Assembly: GCF_000974765.1 (NCBI RefSeq)
Contig: NZ_BBWU01000019.1
Coordinates: 43,184 to 107,183 of the forward strand
Direction of reading: 5' to 3'
DNA length: 64,000 nucleotides
Source: Sphingomonas changbaiensis NBRC 104936
Lineage (GTDB): Bacteria; Pseudomonadota; Alphaproteobacteria; Sphingomonadales; Sphingomonadaceae
Below, one piece after another: positions 48,182 to 56,128 of this stretch. Made by a program: the position numbers and the translations under genes. How positions within the stretch are numbered: position 1 is the first letter of the stretch; the number at the start of each line of letters is the position of its first letter. The notes under the pieces are model-generated. The model ran no database searches. It saw only the letters and a list, made by a program, of their open reading frames with translations, and was not told the origin of the DNA.

Positions 48182-48388
48182 TCATTCAGCCGCAATGGCG
48201 CGGCCCCGCTGGCTGGGTGCGGAGCGGCACGGAATGCCGAGCAGATTGCAGCGCGTCCGTAACCCTTCTTGCGAGCGACCCAGGACTCTCGCGATATCGA
48301 CGAGGTACTCGCCCGCCTCGCAGCGGCGGCGAAGCTCATCGTCATCTTCCGAAGTCCATCGAGCATGCTTGTTCGGGCGATCCTGCAC
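48182..48388 (-). CDS. Small Myb/SANT-like helix-turn-helix protein
   Basis: 68 residues from GTG with an excellent Shine-Dalgarno (GGAGG, seven bases upstream on the minus strand). The core ARWTSEDDDELRRRCEAGEY, then IARVLGRSQEGLRTRCNLLG, resembles GcrA-like or Myb/SANT-type domains: a W-x-x-x-D-D opening and an R-S-x-E/x-x-L-R-x-R recognition helix followed by a short tail. It could bind DNA. Nothing adjacent indicates a target. The upstream and downstream stretches (48006-48181, 48389-48501) hold nothing recognisable. Confidence 0.6.
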   Translation of the reverse strand: MQDRPNKHARWTSEDDDELRRRCEAGEYLVDIARVLGRSQEGLRTRCNLLGIPCRSAPSQRGRAIAAE

Positions 48389-48501
48389 TACCGACCTCCG
48401 GCTACGAGTCGCTCGTCTACCCCGGCGCCGTTAACCTCTGCTTAAGCTTTGTTACGGGATCGCAACATGTTCCATCAAAGCCCGAGCCGCCAAGCGATTG
48501 G

Positions 48502-49072
48502 TCAGCGGAGATAGCCGGTGTGCTCCAGGATCTTGGCACCCAATCCGATTAGGGCAACGCCCCCGATGAACTCCACGACCGAGCCGAAACGTGCGCCGAT
48601 CGCGCGGCCGACGAGCATGCCTGCGGTCGACATCAGGAAAGTGGCAGCACCGATCGAAAGGGCAATGACGATGATGTTTGCGTTCAACAGCGCGAGCGTC
48701 ACGCCAACAGCGGCTGCATCGATGCTGGTGCCCAACGCCGTCACGACAAGCCGAACGCATTTCGCGATCGGGATGGCGCGGAGTCCGCGCTGTCCTCGCT
48801 ATCGAGCGCCGCCTCGATTACCATCTTGCCACCGATGACGGCGAGCAGCGCGAAGGCAATCCAGTGGTCGACCGCCGCGACATAGCCCGCCGCAGCGACA
48901 CCTAAGACCCAGCCGATCAGCGGCGTGATTTTCTCGGCGAGACCGAATACAAGCCCGGCTCGGATTGCCTCGACCGGACCCGGCCGCTTCGAGGCGCCCC
49001 TACCGATCGCAGCAGCACAGGCGTCGGCGGACATACTCAGCGCCGCACGGCAATGGACAGAGACTCACGCAT
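48502..49072 (-). pseudogene. mntP: mntP, manganese efflux pump, disrupted by two apparent frameshifts
   Basis: Three frames together restore MntP: MRESLSIAV (49072 onward), then MSADACAAAIGRGA ... FGLAEKITPLIGWVLG ... DHWIAFALLAVIGGKM (49034 down to about 48741), then [19 protein letters not shown] ... [19 protein letters not shown] (to 48502). Transitions are one missing base near 49042 (in GTGCGGCGCTG) and one near 48748 (in GGCTTGTCGTG). MntP exports Mn2+ and has six helices with membrane Asp residues (here SADA and SIDA). It is either a genuine pseudogene or two one-base sequencing deletions. An Mn riboswitch lies upstream. Confidence 0.8.
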
Positions 49073-49114
49073 ATCTCCGCCGGACGCAAAACCGCGCGTC
49101 CGGTCCGGCCGGCA

Positions 49115-49235
49115 CGGCCCCGGATCGCGCTGGTCTTGCAAAGCGGAACGGTCCCGCCGGCGCGCCACGCGCCCCAAGGCGCGAGTATGTTGACGCCTCC
49201 CCGGCAATTCGCGCCGGAAGCTACTTCCCAACAGC
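49115..49235 (-). promoter_or_regulatory. yybP-ykoY manganese riboswitch (mntP leader)
   Basis: On the minus strand the RNA contains the diagnostic blocks in order: GGGAAGTAGC (consensus GGGGAGUAG, 49220-49229 region), GCGTCAACATACTCG (49181-49195), and GCAAGACCAGCGCG (49126-49139). GCTG/CAGC pairing closes P1. Mn2+-binding loops L1 and L3 of this class are made of exactly these segments. A hairpin CCGGACGC/GCGTCCGG (49080-49103) between riboswitch and the mntP start region may be the expression platform. In E. coli such leaders switch on mntP when Mn2+ is high. Confidence 0.85.
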
Positions 49236-49461
49236 AGCTCAGCTAAGCTCTTGAGGACCGATTGCCAAGACGAAGGCAGCCCCGATCGGATCAAAGAGTA
49301 GGTAACCGAGCCGGGTATCGATCTGCTGCGGCCGGTCGGCCGTCGAAGGCGCCTGATGAGATCGGCAAAGGCGCGACTTGGCCGCACAACAGTTCGTTGG
49401 CCATCTCAGCTCGGGACAACTTCGCCTCTCATAAAGCGGGATTCACACGCGACCACAACAA

Positions 49462-49481
49462 GGCGCCGCCGTGGCGGCGCC
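49462..49481 (-). terminator. Hairpin after the frameshifted secreted-protein gene
   Basis: GGCGCCGCC-gt-GGCGGCGCC is a perfect 9-bp inverted repeat five bases after the end of the frameshifted gene. On the minus strand TTGTTG follows, a poor but possible T-run. Confidence 0.45.
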
Positions 49482-49485
49482 CAGA

Positions 49486-49802
49486 TCAGACCAGGAGGGG
49501 CTTAGGCCTGAATCGACCGATGTCGGCGAACGGAGCGATGGCCCCCGCCCCCGCATCCACGCCGATTACATAAAGGCCGGGATCTGCAGGATTGATCGTC
49601 CCCGCCAACGTACCCCGAGCAGGAATTGCGACGCAGCGCTGTCGAATTTCGCCGAGAAGCTGAGGACGTCGAGATCCGCGTCGTGTGGTCCGATATAGCT
49701 GGGCAGGAAATCGCCCAACGGATCGGACACGGTCGCGGCTACGGCCGGAGTACACGCCAACGCAACGCGAACGAGTGCGACGAACGCAAGATAGTTTCGC
49801 AT
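49486..49802 (-). pseudogene. Small exported protein, frameshifted
   Basis: The ATG at 49802 has GAGAGGAGC upstream and a signal peptide (MRNYLAFVALVRVALACTPA). The protein reads VSDPLGDFLPSYIGPHDADL ... DSAASQFLLG and then loses frame; one base down it continues as GTLAGTINPADPGLYVIGVD and AGAGAIAPFADIGRF. One extra G in the GGGG run at about 49612-49615 would restore L-G-G-T-L-A-G-T. The domain looks like a beta-sandwich of unknown function. The C-terminus may also be truncated. Homopolymer sequencing error is a serious alternative. Confidence 0.6.
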
Positions 49803-49865
49803 ATGCGTGCTCCTCTCATTGTCCCCGCTCGTGTTACTCGCCGTCGGTCTGCGCCAACGGTCTGG

Positions 49866-50471
49866 TTATCGCTGGGGCACCTCCACCGGCTCGTTGCCGG
49901 GCACCTGGAATGGCGGCATCCGTCCGGACGCACGAGCATGGTCGATAAACTGATGCTTCAGCGCCGCGCCGACGTGCAGCACCACCAGCGCGATCGTCAC
50001 GAAAACCAGCAGCATGTGAGTCGTGCCAAGCCCGTCGCCGGCGGATACCGGTAGGCCCGGGATCAGCGGGAGGGAGACGCCGCCGGCCAGCTTCGTCACG
50101 CCCGAATGACCGGCCGAGATCGTCGCCAACCCGGTCAGCGGCAGTGCGATCAGCAACAGGTAGAAAGCGCGGTGGTTCCAAACCGCCGCGATCCGTTCCC
50201 AGCGCGGCAGGCTCTCGGGAAAGGGCGGCGGCTTGTGCATCAGCCGCCAGGCGAGCCGGATCAGGCTTAATACAAGGATCGTCGCGCCCACCGTCTTGTG
50301 CCAGGTGAACAACTCGCTCCGTGCAGGCCCGCGCTCCATGTCGGCAAAGGTGAAACCCAAATACAGCTGGGCGAGCACCAGCACGACCGTCAGCCAATGC
50401 AGCGTGATCGCGCCGTTGTTGTAGCGCAGCAGCGCACTTCGCTGATCGGTCGCCTCGGGTACGGTCGCCAT
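49866..50471 (-). CDS. Cytochrome b561-like membrane protein
   Basis: 201 residues; ATG preceded by GGAGAGAAGAG. Four helices with haem-ligand histidines: LHWLTVVLVLAQLYLGF, FTWHKTVGATILVLSLIRLA, WNHRAFYLLLIALPLTGLA and THMLLVFVTIALVVLHVGAA with LKHQFIDHARASGRMPPF, the typical bacterial b561/CybB end. It shuttles electrons between quinone and a periplasmic acceptor. It lies 20 bases downstream of a cupredoxin-domain gene, which may be its periplasmic partner. Confidence 0.9.
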   Translation of the reverse strand: MATVPEATDQRSALLRYNNGAITLHWLTVVLVLAQLYLGFTFADMERGPARSELFTWHKTVGATILVLSLIRLAWRLMHKPPPFPESLPRWERIAAVWNHRAFYLLLIALPLTGLATISAGHSGVTKLAGGVSLPLIPGLPVSAGDGLGTTHMLLVFVTIALVVLHVGAALKHQFIDHARASGRMPPFQVPGNEPVEVPQR

Positions 50472-50491
50472 CTCTCTTCTCTCCTTCCCGA

Positions 50492-50890
50492 TCAAGAAAC
50501 GATAATCTTGCCGGTCATACCGAACGCCGAATGCATGAAGTGCGAGTAATGGACCTTGTAACTCCCGGCGTTTTGCGGCGTCAGCATCACGTCGACCGGC
50601 GCGCCGCCCTTCAGCTCGACTTCGCCGCCCTTCATCTTGCCCGCATCCTCGGGCGCGATCCGGGCATCGGCGAAGAAGGCCTTGGCGACGAAATCGTGGC
50701 CGCCATCGGCCCGGTTCACGAAGTGCAGGCGATAGACTTGCCCGTCCTGCAGGCTGATTATCGCCGGTGTGAATTTGAAGCTGGACAGATCGATCTCGAT
50801 CTCCCGCGCTCCCGAAGGCGACGCTTGCGCAAGCGCCGCGTCGCACAGCGGAAGGGCACAAAGAAATACGGACAGGATAGCGGTTCGCAT
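50492..50890 (-). CDS. Exported cupredoxin-domain protein lacking the copper Cys
   Basis: 132 residues with signal peptide MRTAILSVFLCALPLCDAALA. The cupredoxin strand pattern is clear: EIEIDLSSFKFTPAIISLQD, YRLHFVNRADGGHDFVAKAF (first His) and at the C-terminus YKVHYSHFMHSAFGMTGKI. Where Cys-x3-4-His-x-Met is expected the sequence is Y-S-H-F-M-H-S-A-F-G-M: Tyr replaces Cys, so a normal type 1 site cannot form. A close paralogue at 55711 keeps the Cys. It is co-transcribed with the cytochrome b561 gene. Confidence 0.8.
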   Translation of the reverse strand: MRTAILSVFLCALPLCDAALAQASPSGAREIEIDLSSFKFTPAIISLQDGQVYRLHFVNRADGGHDFVAKAFFADARIAPEDAGKMKGGEVELKGGAPVDVMLTPQNAGSYKVHYSHFMHSAFGMTGKIIVS

Positions 50891-51060
50891 CAGTCCTGCT
50901 CCCTTCGAGACCGTCCCCGCCGCAACGCGCTGCGTAACGATCCTTGCGTTCGGGTTGCCCAGGTATTGGATGCCGCTCCCAGGCTGAGGTTCCCACATTT
51001 CGCGACGCTTGCAGCGTACGGTCTTCGACTGCCCGAAGGACGGACGACCGACGGCAATTG

Positions 51061-51190
51061 AGCGTGGTCCAAGACTGCCTTCCTCGATCACAAGATCGCG
51101 CCCCATGTATCGCTCGCCGAGGTAGAAATCGGGATCGAGCGGAACCTTGGGAGCGGTCAGGCGATCCCGAAGCGGCCCCCCGCAGTGCAG
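51061..51190 (-). pseudogene. Possible remnant of a cyclopropane-fatty-acid synthase N-terminus
   Basis: In the 348-base gap between the cupredoxin gene and tRNA-Arg, one minus-strand frame reads LRDRLTAPKVPLDPDFYLGE then RYMGRDLVIEEGSL. This resembles the N-terminal domain of CFA-synthase-type methyltransferases (LALGEAYMDGTLxIE). It is a short stretch without a start or the SAM-binding core, so I treat it as a fragment; the rest of the gap shows nothing recognisable. Confidence 0.3.
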
Positions 51191-51238
51191 CTTCGGCGCG
51201 TTGACCGCGGATTGAAGCGCTCACTCTATAAACGGAAA

Positions 51239-51315
51239 TGGCGCACCCAAGAGGATTCGAACCTCTGGCCTCTGCCTTCGGAGGGCAGCGCTCTATCCAG
51301 CTGAGCTATGGGTGC
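51239..51315 (-). tRNA. tRNA-Arg (CCG)
   Basis: A 77-nt cloverleaf on the minus strand: acceptor GCACCCA / TGGGTGC, D-arm GCTCAGCTGGATAGAGC, anticodon stem CTGCC / GGCAG with loop CTCCGAA (anticodon CCG), T-arm AGAGGTTCGAATCCTCT, discriminator G and an encoded CCA. Confidence 0.93.
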
Positions 51316-51362
51316 GTTGGCGCGCGCTTAGCAGGCTCGTTCGCGCTGTCCAAGCCTTTCGC

Positions 51363-51794
51363 TCAGCCGCGCGGCGGAAGCTCGATCGGCTGGAACGGCG
51401 CAAGGCCACAGCTCGCGCCGCGGCTGATGCCGGGGCTTTGCAGCACGGTGATGATGTCGGTCGCGCACAGCTGGCTGAGCGAGGTCGAATAGGTGAAGCG
51501 CTGCTCGAAGCCGAGATTGGGACAATCCTGCGGCAGCACGACGCGGTAGCTCCAGCGATGGCCGTTGCCGAAATCGATCACGCGATTGCTGAGCACCCGG
51601 CTGTTGCGGATCGCGGTCAGGGGGACGCAGCTCTGCGGCGCGCCGGTCAGACGGGCACCGTCGCCATAGCTCTGGCCGTCGGCGGACAGCACCGCCGCCG
51701 CTTCGTTGCGTTCTGTCCGGGCCTGCTGGTTGCTGGACATCATGCAGGCCGACAGGCTCACGGCGGCGGCGGCGACGAGAAGGAATGCGCGCAT
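51363..51794 (-). CDS. Small lipoprotein, DUF6491-like
   Basis: 143 residues; ATG preceded by [24 protein letters not shown] is a lipoprotein signal with lipobox LSAC. The mature part contains [40 protein letters not shown] and [18 protein letters not shown] with CGLAPF, four well-spaced cysteines that may form disulfides in the periplasm. The layout recalls DUF6491 proteins known from sphingomonads and relatives, of unknown function. It follows nth on the same strand with a 54-base gap. Confidence 0.75.
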   Translation of the reverse strand: MRAFLLVAAAAVSLSACMMSSNQQARTERNEAAAVLSADGQSYGDGARLTGAPQSCVPLTAIRNSRVLSNRVIDFGNGHRWSYRVVLPQDCPNLGFEQRFTYSTSLSQLCATDIITVLQSPGISRGASCGLAPFQPIELPPRG

Positions 51795-51847
51795 CGGACG
51801 TCCTCCCATTGATCGATGATAACGCTTCTGCCTCTCAGCAGGTGCCG

Positions 51848-52489
51848 TCAAGCGGGCGGCGGCGTCTTCGGCTGGTAGGGGCAGAGGTCTGCGACCACGC
51901 AGCGCCAACAGTCGGGCTTCCGCGCCTTGCAAGTGTAGCGGCCATGCAGGATCAGCCAATGATGCGCGCCGAGCCTGAACGGCTGCGGCACGACCTTTTC
52001 CAGCCCCAGCTCGACCGCGAGCGGTGTCTTGCCCGGCGCGAGGCGCGTGCGGTTGCAGACGCGGAAGATGTGGGTGTCGACGGCAAAGGTCTCGGCGCCG
52101 AATGCGGTGTTCATGACCACGTTCGCGGTCTTGCGGCCGACGCCGGGCAGCTTCTCCAGCGCCGCGCGGTCCGCAGGAACCTCGCCGCCATGCTCGTCGA
52201 TCAGCGCCTGGCTCAAGGCGATCACATTCTTCGCCTTGGTATTGAACAGGCCGATCGTCTTGATGTGCTCCTTCAGCTGCGCCTCGCCGAGCGCGACCAT
52301 CTGCTGGGGCGTCGTCACCTTTTCGAACAGTCGTCGCGTCGCCTTGTTGACCCCGGCGTCGGTCGCCTGGGCGGAGAGCACGACCGCTACCAGCAGCGTG
52401 TAGGTGTTGATCGATTCGAGCTCGGTTTCGGGCGAGGGGTCGTCTTCCGCCAGGCGGCGGAAGAACTCGAACACGTCCGCCTTCTTCAT
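51848..52489 (-). CDS. nth: Endonuclease III
   Basis: 213 residues. The helix-hairpin-helix LPGVGRKTANVVMNTAFGAE holds the catalytic Lys, VDTHIFRVCNRTRL the catalytic Asp, and the C-terminal loop CKARKPDCWRCVVADLC (C-x6-C-x2-C-x5-C) binds the 4Fe-4S cluster. Nth removes oxidised pyrimidines and nicks the AP site. It overlaps the aminotransferase stop by four bases and is the last gene of the dapB-permease-aminotransferase-nth operon. Confidence 0.97.
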   Translation of the reverse strand: MKKADVFEFFRRLAEDDPSPETELESINTYTLLVAVVLSAQATDAGVNKATRRLFEKVTTPQQMVALGEAQLKEHIKTIGLFNTKAKNVIALSQALIDEHGGEVPADRAALEKLPGVGRKTANVVMNTAFGAETFAVDTHIFRVCNRTRLAPGKTPLAVELGLEKVVPQPFRLGAHHWLILHGRYTCKARKPDCWRCVVADLCPYQPKTPPPA

Positions 52490-53547
52490 AGCATCGAATC
52501 GAGCGCGCTGGCGAGCCGCTCCAGCCCCGCTTCGACGATGTCGGTCCGGCCGCCCACGCCCATGCGGAACCGATCAGGCGCGCCGAAGAAACGGCCGGGC
52601 ACGATCGAGGTATCGTAGCGCTCGCGAAGCAGGCGATTCAGGGCATCGACGTCGCCGTCGATCAGCCGCGGAAAGGCCGTGATGCCGCCGGTCATCGGCA
52701 CGTATTCGAGGTCGTCGCGGCTGGCGAAGAAGGCATTTGCGAGCGCGCGGTTGCGCTGCAGCAACTTGGCATTGCCGGCGGCGATCTCGTCCAGATGTTC
52801 GAATGCGACCAGCGCCAGCCGCTCGGCCGCGTGGGACTGAGCGACGCCGAACAGTTCGTTCAGCCGCCAGATGCGCTCGGCCAGCGCCGGATCGGCCAGG
52901 ATCCAGCCGCAGCGGATGCCGCTCAGGCCATAGCATTTGGTGAGGCTGGATGTGACGACGAAGCGGTCGCCGAGCAGCGCCGAGGTCCGCTGCGGCGGGA
53001 TGGCGGCGTCCAGATACACTTCGTCCACCACCACATGCGCGCCAACGCGCTCGGCGATCGCGCCGATCTCCTGCAGCACCGTCACGTCGGCAAGGTTGCC
53101 GGTCGGGTTGTGCAGGTTGGTGAGCAGGATGACACGCGTGCGCTCCGTCACTGCCGCCTCGACCGCAGCCGGGTCGATCGCGAAATCGGGGGCGCGGCGC
53201 TCGAGCGAGCGAATCGTCGCGCCAAGATGCTCGGCAGTCGCGACCATCGGTTCATAGACCGGGTGCTCGGCCACGACCTCGTCGCCCGGTGCGATCAGCG
53301 CCGAGAGGGCCAGCATGTTCGCCATCGAGGTTCCGTCGGCGAGCACGACGCGATCCGCAGTCACGCCGGCATGGCGCGCGATCGCCTCGCGCAGCGGCGG
53401 ATAGCGATAGCGGCTCTGCCCATCCAGCTCGAGGTCGGCGATATCGAGCGGAAAGCGATCCAGATGGCAGGGCGGCACTTCGCTCGAACCCAGCGCATAG
53501 CGGACCGGCGCCTGGTTCTTCGCCCAATACATGTATTCCGACGCCAT
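52486..53547 (-). CDS. Class I/II PLP-dependent aminotransferase
   Basis: 353 residues from MASEYMYWAKNQAPVRYALG. PLP landmarks: LADGTSMANMLALSALIAPG (phosphate-binding region), NLHNPTGNLADV (Asn contacting the pyridine), VVDEVYLDA (Asp to N1) and Schiff-base Lys in SSLTKCYGLSGIRCGW; an Arg in RFRMGVGGRTDI binds the carboxylate. The fold resembles the MalY/aspartate-aminotransferase group. Between an amino-acid permease and nth in a tight operon starting with dapB, it may act on an amino acid from the permease. Substrate unknown. Confidence 0.9.
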   Translation of the reverse strand: MASEYMYWAKNQAPVRYALGSSEVPPCHLDRFPLDIADLELDGQSRYRYPPLREAIARHAGVTADRVVLADGTSMANMLALSALIAPGDEVVAEHPVYEPMVATAEHLGATIRSLERRAPDFAIDPAAVEAAVTERTRVILLTNLHNPTGNLADVTVLQEIGAIAERVGAHVVVDEVYLDAAIPPQRTSALLGDRFVVTSSLTKCYGLSGIRCGWILADPALAERIWRLNELFGVAQSHAAERLALVAFEHLDEIAAGNAKLLQRNRALANAFFASRDDLEYVPMTGGITAFPRLIDGDVDALNRLLRERYDTSIVPGRFFGAPDRFRMGVGGRTDIVEAGLERLASALDSML

Positions 53548-53552
53548 CACTC

Positions 53553-54878
53553 TCACGCCCGTGTCCTCCGTCGCAGCCAGAACAGGCACACCGGCACGCC
53601 CGCAAGCAGGATACCGAAACCGATCGCGCTGTTTACGGGATTGTTCCAGATCGTTCCCGCGACCGTTACGGCGCAGGCGAGCACGAAGAACAGGGTCGTC
53701 CAGGGATGGCCCGGCGCACGGAACGAGCCGCCGGCCGGATCGCGGCGGCGGAACACGAACAAAGCCGCGCCGGTCAGGCCGAAGAAGATGAAGTCGACCG
53801 AGACGACATAGCTGAGGATCTGGCCGTAAGTGCCGCTCACGGCGATCAGGCAGGACGCGAGGCCCTGCAGCACGATTGCCGCCACGGGCGCGTGGGTACT
53901 GGGGCTGACGGCGGCGATCCGGCGGAAGAACAGGCCGTCCTCCGCCATCGCGAAATAGACGCGCGGCGTCGTCAGCATGCCCTGGCTGAGGAAGCCGAGC
54001 GCGGAGATCGCGATGCCGAGCCCGATCAGCGCCGCCCCTTTGTTGCCAAGCGCCGCCCGCATGACGTCGCTCGCCGGCGTCGGCGATTGCGCCAGACCCG
54101 CCGGCCCGAGCACGACTACACAGGCCAGCGCGACCAGCGCGTACAGCGTCACCACGCCCAGCACGCCGAACAGCAGCCCGCGCACCAGGTCGCGCCTGGG
54201 ATCGCGCATTTCGCCCGAGACGAAGCCAGAGGTCTGCCAGCCGCCATAGGAGAACATGACAGGCGTCAGTGCGGCGCCGATCGCGGCGAGCGTGCCGACC
54301 TGTGCCAGTCCGGACGGCGCGGCGGGGGTTCCGGACGAAGGCGGCGCAAGCAGCAATCCGCACGCCACCAGCATCAGGATCGCGCCGATCTTCAGCACCA
54401 TCAGCAGGCTCTGCACCGTCCCGCCCGCGCGCACGCCCAGGCAGTTGATCGCGGTCAGCAGCGCCAGCGCGGCAACCGCAAGGGACCATTCGGGCGCGCC
54501 CAGCGCCCCCAGATCGAGGACATAGCGCGCGAACGTGATCGCCACGGCCGCCATGCCCCCGGACTGAATCACCAGCAGCAGCGCCCAGCCGTAGAGAAAG
54601 GCCGGCACCGGACCCCAGGCGTCGCGGATATAGGCATATTGGCCACCGACTTCGGGCCGGCGTCCCGCAAGCTCCGCATAAACGAAAGCGCCGGCGATCG
54701 CGATGAGCCCGCCGATCAGCCAGACGCCAACGATAAGGAACGGCGTCGAGACGTGCCGCGCGACCTCGGCCGGATTGACGAAGATGCCGGAGCCGATGAT
54801 GCCGCCCATCACCAGCATGGTGACGTCGAAAAGGCCAAGGCGCCGGACCAGCGTCGGCTCGGCAGGCGCTTCGTTCAC
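53553..54878 (-). CDS. APC-superfamily amino acid permease
   Basis: 441 residues from GTG overlapping the dapB stop (GTGA); an ATG upstream lies inside dapB. Twelve hydrophobic helices with the APC helix-1 block VMGGIIGSGIFVNPAEVARH, the TM3 block AYIRDAWGPVPAFLYGWA and the helix-6 block SYGGWQTSGFVSGEMRDPRR. This resembles the LAT/AdiC-like exchangers. Five bases separate it from the aminotransferase gene. The amino acid carried is not predictable. Confidence 0.9.
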   Translation of the reverse strand: MNEAPAEPTLVRRLGLFDVTMLVMGGIIGSGIFVNPAEVARHVSTPFLIVGVWLIGGLIAIAGAFVYAELAGRRPEVGGQYAYIRDAWGPVPAFLYGWALLLVIQSGGMAAVAITFARYVLDLGALGAPEWSLAVAALALLTAINCLGVRAGGTVQSLLMVLKIGAILMLVACGLLLAPPSSGTPAAPSGLAQVGTLAAIGAALTPVMFSYGGWQTSGFVSGEMRDPRRDLVRGLLFGVLGVVTLYALVALACVVVLGPAGLAQSPTPASDVMRAALGNKGAALIGLGIAISALGFLSQGMLTTPRVYFAMAEDGLFFRRIAAVSPSTHAPVAAIVLQGLASCLIAVSGTYGQILSYVVSVDFIFFGLTGAALFVFRRRDPAGGSFRAPGHPWTTLFFVLACAVTVAGTIWNNPVNSAIGFGILLAGVPVCLFWLRRRTRA

Positions 54879-55627
54879 AGGCCGAGCACGTCCTGCATCG
54901 TGTAGCGGCCCACCGGCTTGTCGCGGAGCCACAGCGCGGCCTGGACCGCTCCCCGCGCGAAAATGACGCGGCTTTCGGCCCGATGGCCGAGTTCGATCCG
55001 TTCGCCTTCGGTAGCGAAGATGACCATGTGATCACCTGCCACCGAACCGCCGCGGAGCGAGGCAAAGCCGATCGTGCCTTCCTCGCGCCCCTCGGGATGA
55101 TCCCCCATCCTGTCGAAGCGGGCGAGCTCCTTCAGCATCGACCCTCTGCCCTTGGCTGCCGATTGCGCGAGGAGCAGGGCTGTGCCCGAAGGCGCATCGA
55201 CCTTGTCGCGGTGGTGCATCTCCAGCACCTCGATGTCCCAATCCGGCCCCAGCCGCGCCGCCGCCTGCTCGACCAGCCCGCGCAGCAGGTTCACCCCCAG
55301 CGAAGTGTTGGCCGACTGCAGCACCGCGACATGTCTGGCTGCTTCGTCGATCGCGGCATGATGCTCTGGCTTGAGCCCCGTCGTCCCGACGACGATCGGC
55401 CGCTCCGCATCGACAGCGATCCGCAAATGGCGCTCCAGCGCGGCGGGCGCGGAAAAGTCGATCAGCACACTGCTCGCCGCAGCAAGGGCGGCAGCATCGG
55501 CGTGATCGCCGTGCACGCCTCCCTTGCGATCGATGCCGCCGGTCACCGGAATGCCGGCTTCGGCGGCGGCATTGCCGATCGCGTGCCCCATCCGGCCGGT
55601 GACGCCCAGAATCCCGATCCCCTTCAT
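54875..55627 (-). CDS. dapB: 4-hydroxy-tetrahydrodipicolinate reductase
   Basis: 250 residues from MKGIGILGVTGRMGHAIGNA, with the nucleotide-binding GVTGRMG; the upstream in-frame start adds residues of no family match. The catalytic block EVLEMHHRDKVDAPSGTALL holds the His-His-x-x-Lys proton donors, and NTSLGVNLLRGLVEQAA the DapB-specific region. It makes tetrahydrodipicolinate on the way to lysine and diaminopimelate. It is the first gene of an operon with a permease, an aminotransferase and nth. Confidence 0.96.
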   Translation of the reverse strand: MKGIGILGVTGRMGHAIGNAAAEAGIPVTGGIDRKGGVHGDHADAAALAAASSVLIDFSAPAALERHLRIAVDAERPIVVGTTGLKPEHHAAIDEAARHVAVLQSANTSLGVNLLRGLVEQAAARLGPDWDIEVLEMHHRDKVDAPSGTALLLAQSAAKGRGSMLKELARFDRMGDHPEGREEGTIGFASLRGGSVAGDHMVIFATEGERIELGHRAESRVIFARGAVQAALWLRDKPVGRYTMQDVLGL

Positions 55628-55710
55628 GCCCCCCTTCTTCGGGGAAAATCCGGGGATGAACAAGGCGGGTGAACAGGTCTATGATGACGATGCCGAAACG
55701 GAGTCGCTCG

Positions 55711-56106
55711 ATGCGCTATCTGTTGCTTGCCCTGACGCTGCTCGCCCTCACTTCCTCCGCCCGCGCGCAGGCGCCGGACTGGGGCACCGCGCATGAGATC
55801 GACGTGCACCTGTCGAACTTCCATTTCACGCCGGACAAGATCCAGATGAGGCATGGCGAGGCGTACCGCCTGCACCTCGTCAACGACGCGAGCGGCGGCC
55901 ATAATTTCGATGCCGGCACTTTCTTCGCGGCAGCCCAGATCGCGCCGTCGGACCAGGCCAAGGTCAAGAAGGACACGGTCGAGCTGAAGGGCGGCGAGAC
56001 CGTCGATATCCGGCTCGTCGCGCCGGCGGCGGGCACCTACAAGCTCCACTGCTCCCATTTCCTGCACAGCAGCTTCGGCATGACCGGCGAGATCGTCGTC
56101 AGTTGA
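55711..56106 (+). CDS. Exported cupredoxin-domain protein with intact copper ligands
   Basis: 131 residues from MRYLLLALTLLALTSSARAQ, a clear signal peptide; several upstream in-frame starts (from 55669) would only lengthen it. Strand pattern EIDVHLSNFHFTPDKIQMRH, then YRLHLVNDASGGHNFDAGTF (first His), VELKGGETVDI, and YKLHCSHFLHSSFGMTGEI with Cys and Met intact. It is a paralogue of the protein at 50492-50890 (same SHF-HS-FGMTG ending) but keeps the Cys. It lies upstream of a serine hydrolase and divergent from dapB. Confidence 0.88.
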   Translation: MRYLLLALTLLALTSSARAQAPDWGTAHEIDVHLSNFHFTPDKIQMRHGEAYRLHLVNDASGGHNFDAGTFFAAAQIAPSDQAKVKKDTVELKGGETVDIRLVAPAAGTYKLHCSHFLHSSFGMTGEIVVS

Positions 56107-56128
56107 GAGGCGCCGTGCCCAAGTCGGA

